NCBI RefSeq assembly: GCF_030295405.1
Contig: NZ_AP027080.1
Location: forward strand, 3,704,001 to 3,768,000
Direction of reading: 5' to 3'
DNA from: Mesoterricola silvestris
Lineage (GTDB): Bacteria; Acidobacteriota; Holophagae; Holophagales; Holophagaceae
DNA: 64,000 nt
In this document: one piece after another, positions 8,781 to 16,941 of the stretch
How the letters are laid out: the number at the start of each line of letters is the position of its first letter
How positions within the stretch are numbered: position 1 is the first letter of the stretch
Notes under the pieces: generated by a model
What the model was told of the DNA's origin: nothing
Database searches by the model: none
The model's input: the letters and a program-made list of their open reading frames with translations, nothing else
Program-made: the position numbers and the translations under genes

Positions 8781-8781
8781 T

Positions 8782-9630
8782 TCAGAAGTCCCGGATGAGG
8801 TTCTTGTCGGTCTCGAGGGCCTCCACCACCTGGAGCTGGTAGCCCTCCAGGTCCCCGGGGGCGACGTTGAGGAGCTCCAGGGCCTGCTGGGTGCTGCGGG
8901 CCAGGGACTCGGGGCGGCCGAGCCCCACCTTGCGGTCCATGGCCATCTGGTTGCCCAGGGCCACGAAGGCGGTGAGGGCCTGGTCCTCGGCGGGGGCGTG
9001 GCCGGGATCGTGGTGCCAGCGCACGGCGTGGACCATGCTCGCCGGGAGGTTCCAGGAGATCAGGAGGGCCTCGCCCACCATGGTGTGGTCGAAGCCGAAG
9101 AGGTCCAGTTCCGATTCCAGGCAGTCGGCGTCGCCGTTGTAGATGCTGCGCACCAGGGCCGAGTACCGGTCGATGAACTTGATGCCCATGACGGACTTGC
9201 CGATGTCGTGCATGAGGCCGCCCAGGAAGACCTCCTCCACCCGGGGGCTCCGGAAGGCCTTGGCGTAGGCCCGGCCCGCCATGGCGGTGACCAAGGCGTG
9301 CTCCCAGAGCACCCGCTCCTGGAGGCCGGTGCCTCCGCGGCTGTAGAGGTTCTTGGCGCTGGAGGCGATGACGACGCTCTTGATGGTGGAGAAGCCCAGG
9401 GTCATGATCGCCTGGGTGAGGGTCTTGACCTCGCGGACCATGCCGAACATGGCGGAGTTGGCGATCTTCAGGATCTGGGAGGTGAGGGCCGAGTCGGAGG
9501 AGATGACCCGCCGGAGCTCGTCCGTGGTGGAATCCGGATCCGCGGCCAGGCGCAGAACCTGCGCGGCCACCTGCGGAAGCGGGGGCAGGTCGCCGAGGTT
9601 CGAGATCAGTTCCTGGGGTGTGATGGGCAT
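8782..9630 (-). CDS. HDOD-domain signalling protein (copy 1)
   Basis: A 282-residue HDOD protein and paralogue of the next gene downstream. Visible signatures are LGDLPPLPQVAAQVLRLAAD, SSDSALTSQILKIANSAMFG, GGLMHDIGKSVMG and DHTMVGEALLISWNLP with RWHHDPGH. HDOD domains usually regulate through protein contacts; no catalytic or DNA-binding domain is attached here. It lies 18 bases after cheR. The GGAGGGTTCACCC stretch upstream of the ATG supplies a ribosome site. Because cheR and cheB sandwich the two HDOD genes, they may couple a cellular state to receptor methylation, which is inference from context. Confidence 0.9.
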   Translation of the reverse strand: MPITPQELISNLGDLPPLPQVAAQVLRLAADPDSTTDELRRVISSDSALTSQILKIANSAMFGMVREVKTLTQAIMTLGFSTIKSVVIASSAKNLYSRGGTGLQERVLWEHALVTAMAGRAYAKAFRSPRVEEVFLGGLMHDIGKSVMGIKFIDRYSALVRSIYNGDADCLESELDLFGFDHTMVGEALLISWNLPASMVHAVRWHHDPGHAPAEDQALTAFVALGNQMAMDRKVGLGRPESLARSTQQALELLNVAPGDLEGYQLQVVEALETDKNLIRDF

Positions 9631-9648
9631 CTGGGTGAACCCTCCGTG

Positions 9649-10503
9649 TCAGCGCTTCCTGTAGCCCATGGCCTTGCTGAAGTGAAGCAGCTCGAAGCCG
9701 ACGTTGAAAGAGTGGATGGATTCGCTGTGACCCACAAGGAGAAAAGACTTGGGCTGCAGGACCTCGTGGAAGCCCTTGATGACCTTGCCCTTGACCGCCT
9801 CGTCGAAGTAGATGAGGACGTTCCGGCAGAAGATGACGTCGAAGGATCCCAGGCTCTTGTAGTTGGCGTAATCCACCAGGTTGAAGTTCCGGAAGCTGAT
9901 GAGCTGCTGGAGCTCGGGCTTCACGAGGAAGCTGTCGGGCCCCTGCTGGTTGAAGTGCTGCTTGATCTGGGCGGGCGTGAGGTTGCGCAGGGTGTAGCTG
10001 CCGTAGTTCCCCTCCCGGGCCATGGCCAGCACCTTCTCGGAGATGTCCGTGGCGATGATCTCCACCTGCATGCCCCGCAGGAGGCCGTCCCGGGCCTCGG
10101 CGCAGATCATGGCCAGGGTGTAGGGCTCCTCCCCCGAGGAGCACGCCGCGGACCAGAGCCGGACGCGGTTGGCCCCCCGGGCCTTGGCGAGGGCCACGGC
10201 GTCGGGAAGGACGATCTTCTGGAAGGCCTCGATCTGGGGGGGGTTCCGCCAGAAGCTGGTCTCGTTGGTGGTGATCTCGTTGAAGAGCTGCTTCAGCTCC
10301 TCCTTGCCGGCGTGCCCCTGCAGGTGCCCCAGGTAGTCCCGGTGGCTGCCCATGTTGAGCTCCTGGATGCGCCGGTTCAGGCGGTTCTCCAGGAAGTACT
10401 GCTTGGACTCGTTGAAGAAGATCCCCGTCCTGGCGTAGATGAACTCCCGGATCGCCAGGAAGTCCTGGACGCTCATCTGGGGGCTGGTGGGGAGGGCGGT
10501 CAT
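9649..10503 (-). CDS. cheR: CheR chemotaxis protein methyltransferase
   Basis: Methylates receptor glutamates using S-adenosylmethionine. The chain has the small N-terminal helical domain (FLAIREFIYARTGIFF, ENRLNRRI) and a Rossmann methyltransferase core with NETSFWRNP, LWSAACSSGEEPYTLAM (SAM-binding loop), IIATDIS and FDVIFCRNVLIYFD, all typical of CheR. ATG at 10501-10503 was chosen; the frame is open 20 codons further upstream but that part is Pro-rich and unlike the family. No TPR extension is present. It is the first chemotaxis gene of the operon, 66 bases after acpS. Confidence 0.94.
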   Translation of the reverse strand: MTALPTSPQMSVQDFLAIREFIYARTGIFFNESKQYFLENRLNRRIQELNMGSHRDYLGHLQGHAGKEELKQLFNEITTNETSFWRNPPQIEAFQKIVLPDAVALAKARGANRVRLWSAACSSGEEPYTLAMICAEARDGLLRGMQVEIIATDISEKVLAMAREGNYGSYTLRNLTPAQIKQHFNQQGPDSFLVKPELQQLISFRNFNLVDYANYKSLGSFDVIFCRNVLIYFDEAVKGKVIKGFHEVLQPKSFLLVGHSESIHSFNVGFELLHFSKAMGYRKR

Positions 10504-10569
10504 CGGGGTTCCGGTTGGGGCGTGGGGGAGGGTCCTATCATGCGGGATCGGCGGGAATGGCAAAAGGCA

Positions 10570-10950
10570 TTAATCGCGGTCATCTTTCTTCTCGAGGATC
10601 ACCACGGCGAAGGCGATCCCCCCGTCGTGGGTGACGCTGCCGTGGATGGGACCGATGCCCCGCTCCTGGATCATCCGGGCCAATTCTCCCTCGGCCCAGA
10701 GCTTTCCGTCCAGGAACCGGAGCTGCTTCCAGGACCAGCCGTCCAGGCCAACCCCCAGGGCCTTGCCGAAGGCCTCCCGCAGGGCCCAGCGGCCCGCGGC
10801 CCGTTCCGGGAGGCGCTGGCGGTTGCCCCGCAGCAGGTAGTCCGCCTCCTCCGGGCCCAGCACCCGCCGGAGGGCCTTCTCCCCGAAGCGGTCCAGGAGG
10901 TGGGCCCACCGGGTGGCGGGGCAGATGTCGGTGCCCAGGCCCAGGATCAT
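10570..10950 (-). CDS. acpS: holo-[acyl-carrier-protein] synthase
   Basis: Transfers 4'-phosphopantetheine from CoA to the serine of acyl carrier protein. The 126 residues carry the AcpS signatures: LGLGTDI at the N-terminus with the metal-binding Asp, and RWALREAFGKALGVG, equivalent to the family (W/R)xxKEAxxKAxG motif with the metal-binding Glu, then SVTHDGGIAFAVVIL near the end. The start at 10948-10950 overlaps the stop of the GNAT gene (ATGA), so an upstream in-frame ATG at 10980 was rejected. It is co-directional with, but functionally unrelated to, the chemotaxis genes downstream. Confidence 0.9.
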   Translation of the reverse strand: MILGLGTDICPATRWAHLLDRFGEKALRRVLGPEEADYLLRGNRQRLPERAAGRWALREAFGKALGVGLDGWSWKQLRFLDGKLWAEGELARMIQERGIGPIHGSVTHDGGIAFAVVILEKKDDRD

Positions 10951-11447
10951 GGGTTCCCCTCCAGATCGAGCATAAACCACTTATCGCACCCGTGGTGCCC
11001 CGTGGCCCCCAGGGGGCCGCAGATGGGCCTGAACCCGACCCGGGCGTAGAGCCGCATCGCCGCGTCCATGCCGGTGAGCGTCTCCAGGTAGCAGGCGCGG
11101 AATCCCAGTTCCCGGGCCCTGGCCAGGCAGGTGCGGATCATGCGCTCCCCCAGGCCCCGGCCCCGGGCCGCGGGCAGGAAGTACATCTTCCGCAGTTCGC
11201 ACACGCCCTCGGGGCCGTCCTCCAGGGGCGCCACGCCGGCGCCGCCGGCCACCTTCCCCTCCACCTCCAGCACGAAGTAGGCCGCCCGTGGACCCGCGTA
11301 GGCGGAGGCCATGTGGTCGACCTCGGGATCATGGATGGCGAACCCGGGGCCGCCGGCTCCGAACTCGGGCATGACGGCGCGGATGATGGCCGCCACCGCC
11401 CCTTCATCGGCCGCACAGATGGGTCGGATCACGGAATCGGGAATCAT
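10947..11447 (-). CDS. GNAT-family N-acetyltransferase
   Basis: A 166-residue acetyl-CoA-dependent acyltransferase. The GNAT fold is shown by IRPICAADEGAVAAIIRAV at the start, the beta-bulge strand ELRKMYFLPAARGRGLGERM (acetyl-CoA loop, here ARGRGLG) and CYLETLTGMDAAMRLYARVGF near the end. The substrate cannot be told from sequence; the closest general pattern is the small-molecule or ribosome-unrelated GNATs often annotated only as family. It is the first gene of the minus-strand operon and overlaps acpS by four bases. About 140 bases separate it from the divergent oxidoreductase operon. Confidence 0.9.
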   Translation of the reverse strand: MIPDSVIRPICAADEGAVAAIIRAVMPEFGAGGPGFAIHDPEVDHMASAYAGPRAAYFVLEVEGKVAGGAGVAPLEDGPEGVCELRKMYFLPAARGRGLGERMIRTCLARARELGFRACYLETLTGMDAAMRLYARVGFRPICGPLGATGHHGCDKWFMLDLEGNP

Positions 11448-11586
11448 GCGGGCTCCGGTCTACATCATGACAAAGGTGGCGTCCAAATGTGACCCCCTGC
11501 ACTGGGGCCGCGTTTGATACTTCAGCGTCGAGTTGGCTAGATCCCTTAATTTCCAATACGTCCACCCTGCCCTGAGGAGTGTGAAA

Positions 11587-12987
11587 ATGGCTCAGCTGAA
11601 GGAAAGACCCAAACCGTTCCTCTTGCCGGACTACTGCAAGGGCTGCGGCAGGTGCATCAGCGCCTGCGCCAAGCACTGCATCAGCTTCGACAAGGAGATC
11701 GACGCCGCCACGGGCTTCGTGCCGGTGGTCATCGACCTGGAAGCCTGCAACGCCTGCGGCCTGTGCATGGACGCCTGCCCCGAGCCCTACGGCCTGCGGG
11801 AGACCCCCCAGGACGTGGACTTCGAGCTCCAGGACCCCGCCAAGCTCTTCGGGAGCAAGAAGGCCCGGCCCGAGCCCAAGGCCATCCCCAACACCCTGAT
11901 CCCCCTCCCGAAGACCGAGCCCCTGGTCATCAAGGGCAACTACGCCTCGGCCCTGGGCGCCCTGCTCGCGGGCTGCCGCCACGTCTTCGGCTACCCCATC
12001 ACCCCCTCCACCGAGGGCGCCGAGCTCATGGCCAAGCTCCTTCCCAAGCTCGACGGCACCTTCCTGCAGGCCGTGAGCGAAGTGGCCACGGTCAACCACA
12101 TGTACGGCTCCGGCGGCGCCGGCTACCCCTGCATGACCTTCACCTCGTCCCCGGGCTTCAGCCTCATGCTCGAGGGCGTCTCCTACATGATCGGCGCGGA
12201 GGTCCCCGGGGTCTTCGTGAACGTCATGCGCGGCGGCCCGGGCCTGGGCAACATCGCCCCCGAGCAGTCCGACGTCAAGCTCTGCTGCCGCGGCCTCGGC
12301 CACGGCAACACCCACGCCATCACCCTCATGCCCAGCACCCCCCAGGAGATGCTCGACCTGACCATGCTGGCCTTCGAGCTCACCTTCAAGTACCGCAGCC
12401 CCGTGGTCCTCCTGGGCGACGGCTACCTGGGCCAGATGACCGGCAAGGTCAACCTGCCCTCCGCCATGATCAAGCCGGGCATCCCCACCTGGGCCGTGAA
12501 CGGCGACCCCGACCACCGCGGCAACCTCATCAGCTCCATCTACCTGAGCGAACACGACCTGGAGATGCACAACATCTACCTGAACGACAAGTACCGCCAG
12601 ATGGAGGAGAACGAGACCCGCAGCGAGTCCTTCATGGCCGAGGACGCCGAGGTCCTCATCGTCGCCACCAACACCCCCGCCCGCGCCTCCAAGGGCGCCG
12701 TGCAGGACCTGCGCAGGCAGGGCATCAAGGCCGGCCTCTTCCGTCCCATCACGGTGTGGCCCTTCCCCGTCAACCAGCTCATGAAGGACCTGGCCCACGT
12801 CAAGCACATGGTCGTGGTGGAGGCCAGCAACGGCCAGCTCGAGGACGAGATCCGCCTGGCGCTCTCCAAGGCCGGGGTCACCAAGCTCCCCTCCATGACC
12901 CACGTCCGCCACTTCGGGGGCATGCTGCCCCAGCAGACCGAAGTCCTTGCCCACGTCAAAGCCATCATGGCGAAGGAGGTCCGCTAA
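11587..12987 (+). CDS. 2-oxoacid:ferredoxin oxidoreductase, ferredoxin-alpha fusion subunit
   Basis: Alpha subunit of a CoA-acylating 2-oxoacid:ferredoxin oxidoreductase with the delta (ferredoxin) part fused at its N-terminus. Cys17/20/23/27 and Cys54/57/60/64 form two CxxCxxCxxxC motifs for [4Fe-4S] clusters. Residues ~110-466 are the pyrimidine-binding alpha domain (GNYASALGALLAGCRHVFGYPITPSTE; then the transketolase C-terminal-like part). Start at 11587 follows GAGGAG with good spacing; an upstream ATG at 11533 lacks one. It overlaps the next gene by one base (TAATG). 2-Oxoglutarate or branched-chain 2-oxoacid is the likely substrate, since both enzyme types resemble each other. Confidence 0.93.
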   Translation: MAQLKERPKPFLLPDYCKGCGRCISACAKHCISFDKEIDAATGFVPVVIDLEACNACGLCMDACPEPYGLRETPQDVDFELQDPAKLFGSKKARPEPKAIPNTLIPLPKTEPLVIKGNYASALGALLAGCRHVFGYPITPSTEGAELMAKLLPKLDGTFLQAVSEVATVNHMYGSGGAGYPCMTFTSSPGFSLMLEGVSYMIGAEVPGVFVNVMRGGPGLGNIAPEQSDVKLCCRGLGHGNTHAITLMPSTPQEMLDLTMLAFELTFKYRSPVVLLGDGYLGQMTGKVNLPSAMIKPGIPTWAVNGDPDHRGNLISSIYLSEHDLEMHNIYLNDKYRQMEENETRSESFMAEDAEVLIVATNTPARASKGAVQDLRRQGIKAGLFRPITVWPFPVNQLMKDLAHVKHMVVVEASNGQLEDEIRLALSKAGVTKLPSMTHVRHFGGMLPQQTEVLAHVKAIMAKEVR

Positions 12988-14411
12988 TGTCCGTCTTCTA
13001 TGACAAGTTCGAGCGCCATTCCCAGGGCGCGGGCCTCAAGGGCAACTCCACCCACTACTGCCCCGGCTGCGGCCACGGGCTGGCCCACAAGTACCTGGCC
13101 GAGGCCATCGAGGAACTGGGCATCCAGGACAACACCGTGCTGGTGTCCCCCGTGGGCTGCTCCGTGTTCGCCTACTACTACTTCGACGTGGGCAACACCC
13201 AGGCCGCCCACGGCCGCGCCGCGGCCGTCGCCCTGGGCCACAAGCTCAGCAACCCCGAAGCCAACGTCATCAGCTACCAGGGCGACGGCGACCTGGCCTC
13301 CATCGGCCTGGCCGAGACGGTCTCGGCCGCGCAGCTCGGCGCCCCCATCACCGTCATCTTCATCAACAACGCCATCTACGGCATGACCGGCGGCCAGATG
13401 GCCCCCACCAGCCTCATGGGCCAGTCCACCGCCACCAGCCCCGACGGGCGGAGCATGTACAACGGCCAGCCCATGCGCATGGCCGAAGTCATCGCGGGCC
13501 TGGACGGCCCGGTGTACGTGGAGCGCGTGGCCCTCTTCGACGCCAAGAACCGGCGCCTGGCCAAGAAGGCCATCAAGAAGGCCGTGCAGTGCCAGGTGGA
13601 AGGCCGCGGCTACGCCTTCGTGGAAGTGCTGGCCGAGTGCCCCACCCACCTCAAGATGAGCCCCGAGGACACGGAGAAGTGGGTCAAGGAGTGCATGGTC
13701 CCCATCTACCCCCTGGGCGTGAAGAAGGACCTGGCCACCGAGAGCTGGTGGAAGCGGCCCGCCCCGAACTTCAAGGCCGAGGACTTCCTCCACGCCGTGG
13801 GCGCCTCCAGCGAGACCACCAACCGCCACTGCGAGACCTTCCCCACCCACCTGAACCCCACGGACATCTCCCTGAAGCTGGCCGGTTCCGGCGGCGACGG
13901 CGCCCAGACTGCGGCCATGCTCATCGCGCGCGCCGCCATCAACGAGGGCTTCGACGCCACCCACATCCCCAGCTACGGCCCCGAGAGCCGCGGCGGCACG
14001 TCCTACGCCGACGTGCACGTGGCCAAGGACGAGGTGCTCAACCCCGCCAGCCCGCACCCCGACGTGCTCATCGCCTTCAACGCCCCCAGCCTGGCCAAGT
14101 TCGGCCCCACCGTCGTCAAAGGCGGCACGATCATCTACGACAGCTCCATCGTCAAGGACGTGCCCCCGGGCCTGGATCCCGGCGTCAAGGTGGTGGGCGT
14201 GCCCTTCACGGAGATCGCCGTGGACCTGGGCAAGGCCGTGGTCAAGAACATCGTGGCCCTGGGCGCCCTCCAGGCGGCCACCGGCATCTTCCCCAAGGCG
14301 ACCCTCACGGCCGCCATCAGCCAGATGCTCAAGGACAAGTGCGCCCTGATCCCCCTCAACGAGGAGGCCTTCGCCTGGGGCGTCAAGGCCGTGGAAGAAC
14401 TGGGCAAGTAG
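12987..14411 (+). CDS. 2-oxoacid:ferredoxin oxidoreductase, beta-gamma fusion subunit
   Basis: 474 residues. The N-terminal ~265 residues are the thiamine-diphosphate-binding beta subunit: CPGCGHG at 25-31, GDGDLASIG from 99 with the ThDP/Mg motif, and INNAIYGMTGGQMAPTS. Residues from about 285 on are the gamma subunit (LKLAGSGGDGAQTAA, SYGPESRGGTSYADV). In many bacteria and archaea these are separate genes, so with the upstream ferredoxin-alpha fusion the four-subunit enzyme is compressed into two polypeptides. GGAGG lies nine bases before the ATG at 12987. The enzyme links 2-oxoacid oxidation to reduced ferredoxin, or runs in reverse for carboxylation. Confidence 0.93.
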   Translation: MSVFYDKFERHSQGAGLKGNSTHYCPGCGHGLAHKYLAEAIEELGIQDNTVLVSPVGCSVFAYYYFDVGNTQAAHGRAAAVALGHKLSNPEANVISYQGDGDLASIGLAETVSAAQLGAPITVIFINNAIYGMTGGQMAPTSLMGQSTATSPDGRSMYNGQPMRMAEVIAGLDGPVYVERVALFDAKNRRLAKKAIKKAVQCQVEGRGYAFVEVLAECPTHLKMSPEDTEKWVKECMVPIYPLGVKKDLATESWWKRPAPNFKAEDFLHAVGASSETTNRHCETFPTHLNPTDISLKLAGSGGDGAQTAAMLIARAAINEGFDATHIPSYGPESRGGTSYADVHVAKDEVLNPASPHPDVLIAFNAPSLAKFGPTVVKGGTIIYDSSIVKDVPPGLDPGVKVVGVPFTEIAVDLGKAVVKNIVALGALQAATGIFPKATLTAAISQMLKDKCALIPLNEEAFAWGVKAVEELGK

Positions 14412-14427
14412 CCCTTCAGCAGCCCCG

Positions 14428-14467
14428 GGGGGCGCGGCCGGATTTCCCGCCCGCGCCCCCCGTCCCT
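14428..14467 (+). terminator. possible terminator after the oxidoreductase genes
   Basis: GGGGGCGCGG at 14428-14437 can pair with CCGCGCCCCC at 14451-14460, followed by CGTCCCTTT. The stem is strong but the T-tract is short and interrupted, so termination may be partial and the small gene at 14482 could be read through. Confidence 0.4.
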
Positions 14468-14481
14468 TTCCGGAGAGCCCC

Positions 14482-14733
14482 GTGGCCGAACCCATCCTCC
14501 TCACCGCCTCCGAACTGCGCATGATCACCACCCTCCGGGACATGCCCGAAAGCCCCCTGCGCACCCGCGTGGAAAGGCTCCTGGAGGACCTCCTGGCCTT
14601 CGCCCGGAACCCCCGGTGCCACGAGCTGCAGGCCGACGGCGTCCCCTGCGAGAATCCCGCCGCCGACTGCGACCAGTGCAAGGTCGTCCTGGACATGCTG
14701 GAAGCCATGGGGAAGAGGCTCCCCAGGGAGTGA
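14482..14733 (+). CDS. small cysteine-rich protein of unknown function
   Basis: An 83-residue soluble protein starting at GTG 14482, with GGAGAG upstream. The N-terminal half is helical (ELRMITTLRDMP, RVERLLEDLLAFA). The middle holds four cysteines in the pattern C-x8-C-x7-C-x2-C (RCHELQADGVPCENP, then DCDQCK), suitable for a metal or Fe-S site. I do not recognise the family. It lies 70 bases after the oxidoreductase genes on the same strand, so it may serve that enzyme, but a possible terminator separates them. Confidence 0.7.
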   Translation: MAEPILLTASELRMITTLRDMPESPLRTRVERLLEDLLAFARNPRCHELQADGVPCENPAADCDQCKVVLDMLEAMGKRLPRE

Positions 14734-14834
14734 TCCCCGGGGCGCCGCCCCTCCCGGTGGCGTCCACCCCTGAAATCGGTTCCTTCGCCCCTCGGGGGCT
14801 TGTGGGAGTCCGGTTTGGCCACCACCATGAAGGC

Positions 14835-15893
14835 ATGTTCAGGAAGCCTTCCCACGGTTTCATGTACGCCGGGATCTGGGCGCTCATGGGCCTCTACTAC
14901 GCCACCTGGGACGTGGTGGCCTACCGCATGCCCTTCCTGTCCGTCCTGCCCATGAACCTCCTGCAGAACGCGGTGTGGGCCCTGGAAGGGCTCGTCATCA
15001 TCCGCATCGCCGAGCGGTTCCCCATCACGTCCTTCTCCCGGAAGTCCCTGCCGGCCTGGATCATCAATCTGGGCGCGGGGTTCGTCCTGGCCTGCCTGGG
15101 GCTGGCCATCGCCTGGGTCATCTCCCTGGCCTTCCAGGAGCCGGCGATGCGGGCCAAGACCCTCCAGTGGCCCCTCGCCAACCTCCTGCGGTTCTTCTTC
15201 ACCTACCTCCACTCCACCCTCATCCTCATGTGGGCGGTGCTGGGCGCCTACCATGGGCTCCTCCTCTACAAGGGGATGAAGGTGCGGGAGCTGGAGGCGG
15301 CCCAGCTGGAGGCCTCCCTCACCCTGGCCCGGAACCAGATGCTCCTGGCCCAGTTCCAGCCCCACTTCCTCTTCAACGCCCTGAACTCCATCTCCGCCCT
15401 CATCCACACCGACCCCCTGGCCGCGGACCGCATGGTGGCGAGGCTCGGCGACCTCCTGCGCCTCAACCTGGACGCCGAGGCCTCCCAGGAGCTGCCCCTG
15501 GAAAAGGAGATGGCGCTGGTGGACGCCTTCCTGGCCATCGAGAAGGTGCGCTTCCAGGACCGCCTGGAGGTGGAGGTGGACATCCCCGCCGACCTGGCCA
15601 AGGCCCCCGTCCCCAAATTCCTCCTGCAGCCCCTGGTGGAGAACGCCCTGAAGCACGGCCTGGCCCCCCGGGCGAGGCACGGCAAGCTGCTCATCCGCGC
15701 CACCCGGGAGGTGCCCTGGCTGGTCCTCGAGGTGCAGGACAACGGCGCGGGCTTCGAAGGCAGCCGCGAGGGCATCGGGTTGCGAAATACCCGGGCCAGG
15801 TTATTGATGCTTTATCACGAAAACCATCAATTGGAGATATTCTCCGTTCCGGATAAGGGGACCCGCGTGGTTGTGCGTATACCCCTTCATTGA
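14835..15893 (+). CDS. LytS-type sensor histidine kinase
   Basis: A 352-residue membrane kinase of the LytS/YehU class. Four hydrophobic segments fill the first ~150 residues (MYAGIWALMGLYYATW; LPAWIINLGAGFVLACLGLAIAW; LRFFFTYLHSTLILMWAVLGAY). Then comes the His_kinase domain with the phospho-acceptor in QFQPHFLFNALNSISALI, followed by a HATPase_c with PLVENALKHGLAP and a shortened DNGAGFEG and GIGLRNTRARL. The LytTR regulator follows 20 bases downstream, a standard two-component pair. The start at 14835 has weak ribosome-site support; Met9 is an alternative. Confidence 0.9.
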   Translation: MFRKPSHGFMYAGIWALMGLYYATWDVVAYRMPFLSVLPMNLLQNAVWALEGLVIIRIAERFPITSFSRKSLPAWIINLGAGFVLACLGLAIAWVISLAFQEPAMRAKTLQWPLANLLRFFFTYLHSTLILMWAVLGAYHGLLLYKGMKVRELEAAQLEASLTLARNQMLLAQFQPHFLFNALNSISALIHTDPLAADRMVARLGDLLRLNLDAEASQELPLEKEMALVDAFLAIEKVRFQDRLEVEVDIPADLAKAPVPKFLLQPLVENALKHGLAPRARHGKLLIRATREVPWLVLEVQDNGAGFEGSREGIGLRNTRARLLMLYHENHQLEIFSVPDKGTRVVVRIPLH

Positions 15894-15913
15894 TCCCGAA
15901 GGCGGCCCCAACG

Positions 15914-16654
15914 ATGATCCGGTCCCTGATAGTCGACGACGAGATGCTGGCCCGTCAGCGTCTGCGCCGGCTGCTGGGGGACCACCCGGACCTGGAAGTG
16001 GTGGGGGAGTGCTCCGACGGCCTGGAGGCCGTGAGGGACATCGAGGCCCTGCGCCCGGACCTGGTCTTCCTGGATATCCAGATGCCCGAGCTGGACGGGT
16101 TCGGGGTCATCGAGGAGGTGGGCCCGGACCGGATGCCCCCCACCCTCTTCGTCACCGCCTACGACCAGTTCGCCCTGAAGGCCTTCGAGGTCCACGCCCT
16201 GGACTACCTGCTCAAGCCCTTCGACCCCGAGCGTTTCGCCGCGGCCCTGGCCCGGGTGCGCACCTGGATCCAGGGCAGCCCGCGCCCCTCCCTGGAACCC
16301 ATGCTCAAGCAGATCCAGGCGGACCGCCCCCCTCCGGACCGCCTCCTGATCAAGGAGGGCACCCGCTACGCCTTCGTGCGCCCCGCCACCATCCAGTGGG
16401 TGGAGGCCGAGGACAACTACGTGCGGCTCCACGTGGAGGGCACCAGCCACCTGGTGCGCCAGACCATGGGCGCCATGCTGGACAAGCTCAGCCCCAACCG
16501 CTTCCGCCGCATCCACCGCTCGGCCATCGTGAACCTGGACTTCATCCGCCACCTGGAACCCTGGACGGGGGGGGACTACCTGGTGACCATGAAGGACGGC
16601 AGCCAGCTGACCATGAGCCGGACCTACCGGAACCAGCTGGGCGAGTGGCTCTAG
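15914..16654 (+). CDS. LytTR-family response regulator
   Basis: A 246-residue regulator with an N-terminal receiver (SLIVDDEMLARQRLRRLL, phospho-acceptor Asp in VFLDIQMPELDG, Thr in VTAY, Lys in LLKPF) and a C-terminal LytTR DNA-binding domain (RYAFVRPATIQWVEAEDNYV, then FRRIHRSAIVNLDFI). It is the partner of the LytS-type kinase directly upstream. A TTG 24 bases upstream is in frame; ATG 15914 with GAAGG was preferred. Targets are not obvious in the window. The second LytTR regulator (49452) is a paralogue. Confidence 0.92.
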   Translation: MIRSLIVDDEMLARQRLRRLLGDHPDLEVVGECSDGLEAVRDIEALRPDLVFLDIQMPELDGFGVIEEVGPDRMPPTLFVTAYDQFALKAFEVHALDYLLKPFDPERFAAALARVRTWIQGSPRPSLEPMLKQIQADRPPPDRLLIKEGTRYAFVRPATIQWVEAEDNYVRLHVEGTSHLVRQTMGAMLDKLSPNRFRRIHRSAIVNLDFIRHLEPWTGGDYLVTMKDGSQLTMSRTYRNQLGEWL

Positions 16655-16704
16655 GTGCCGTGAAACCGTGATGAAGGGGCTGTTCCAGGTTGATCGGATC
16701 CCAG

Positions 16705-16841
16705 TTCATCCCATCCATCGGCGTTCATCCCGGTTTCCGCAGGGCTGACGCAGAGGTGGGTCGGAGCGCAGGTTACCCGACGGCCTTGACCGAAGGTGGC
16801 GACAACTCCCAGCGAAGTTCAAACGGGGATAAACAGGATCC
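16705..16841. repeat. degenerate copy of the long-hairpin dispersed repeat (copy A)
   Basis: This gene-free stretch starts with TTCATCCCATCC and ATCGGCGTTCATCCC, which matches the left end of the copy at 37976 at 26 of 27 bases, continues with a CGCAGGGC and GGTGGGTCGG core as in the copy at 56621, and ends with GGGGATAAACAGGATCC, like the copies' GGGATGAACAGG right end. The arms no longer pair well, so it looks decayed. Apart from this the 16655-16941 interval holds nothing I can identify. Confidence 0.55.
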
Positions 16842-16941
16842 AGGGGAAAGAGCAGGATAATGGACGCGTGGATTTCCGGGGTACATCGAAAAGCCCGCCC
16901 CTCCGGATCCATCCAGAGGAACGGGCAGGGCTGAACGCGAA

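Noticed and set aside
12984-15680. 898-residue minus-strand frame over the oxidoreductase genes
   Set aside because: Antisense to clear coding sequence; composition is His/Gly/Val-rich and it has no recognisable domain.
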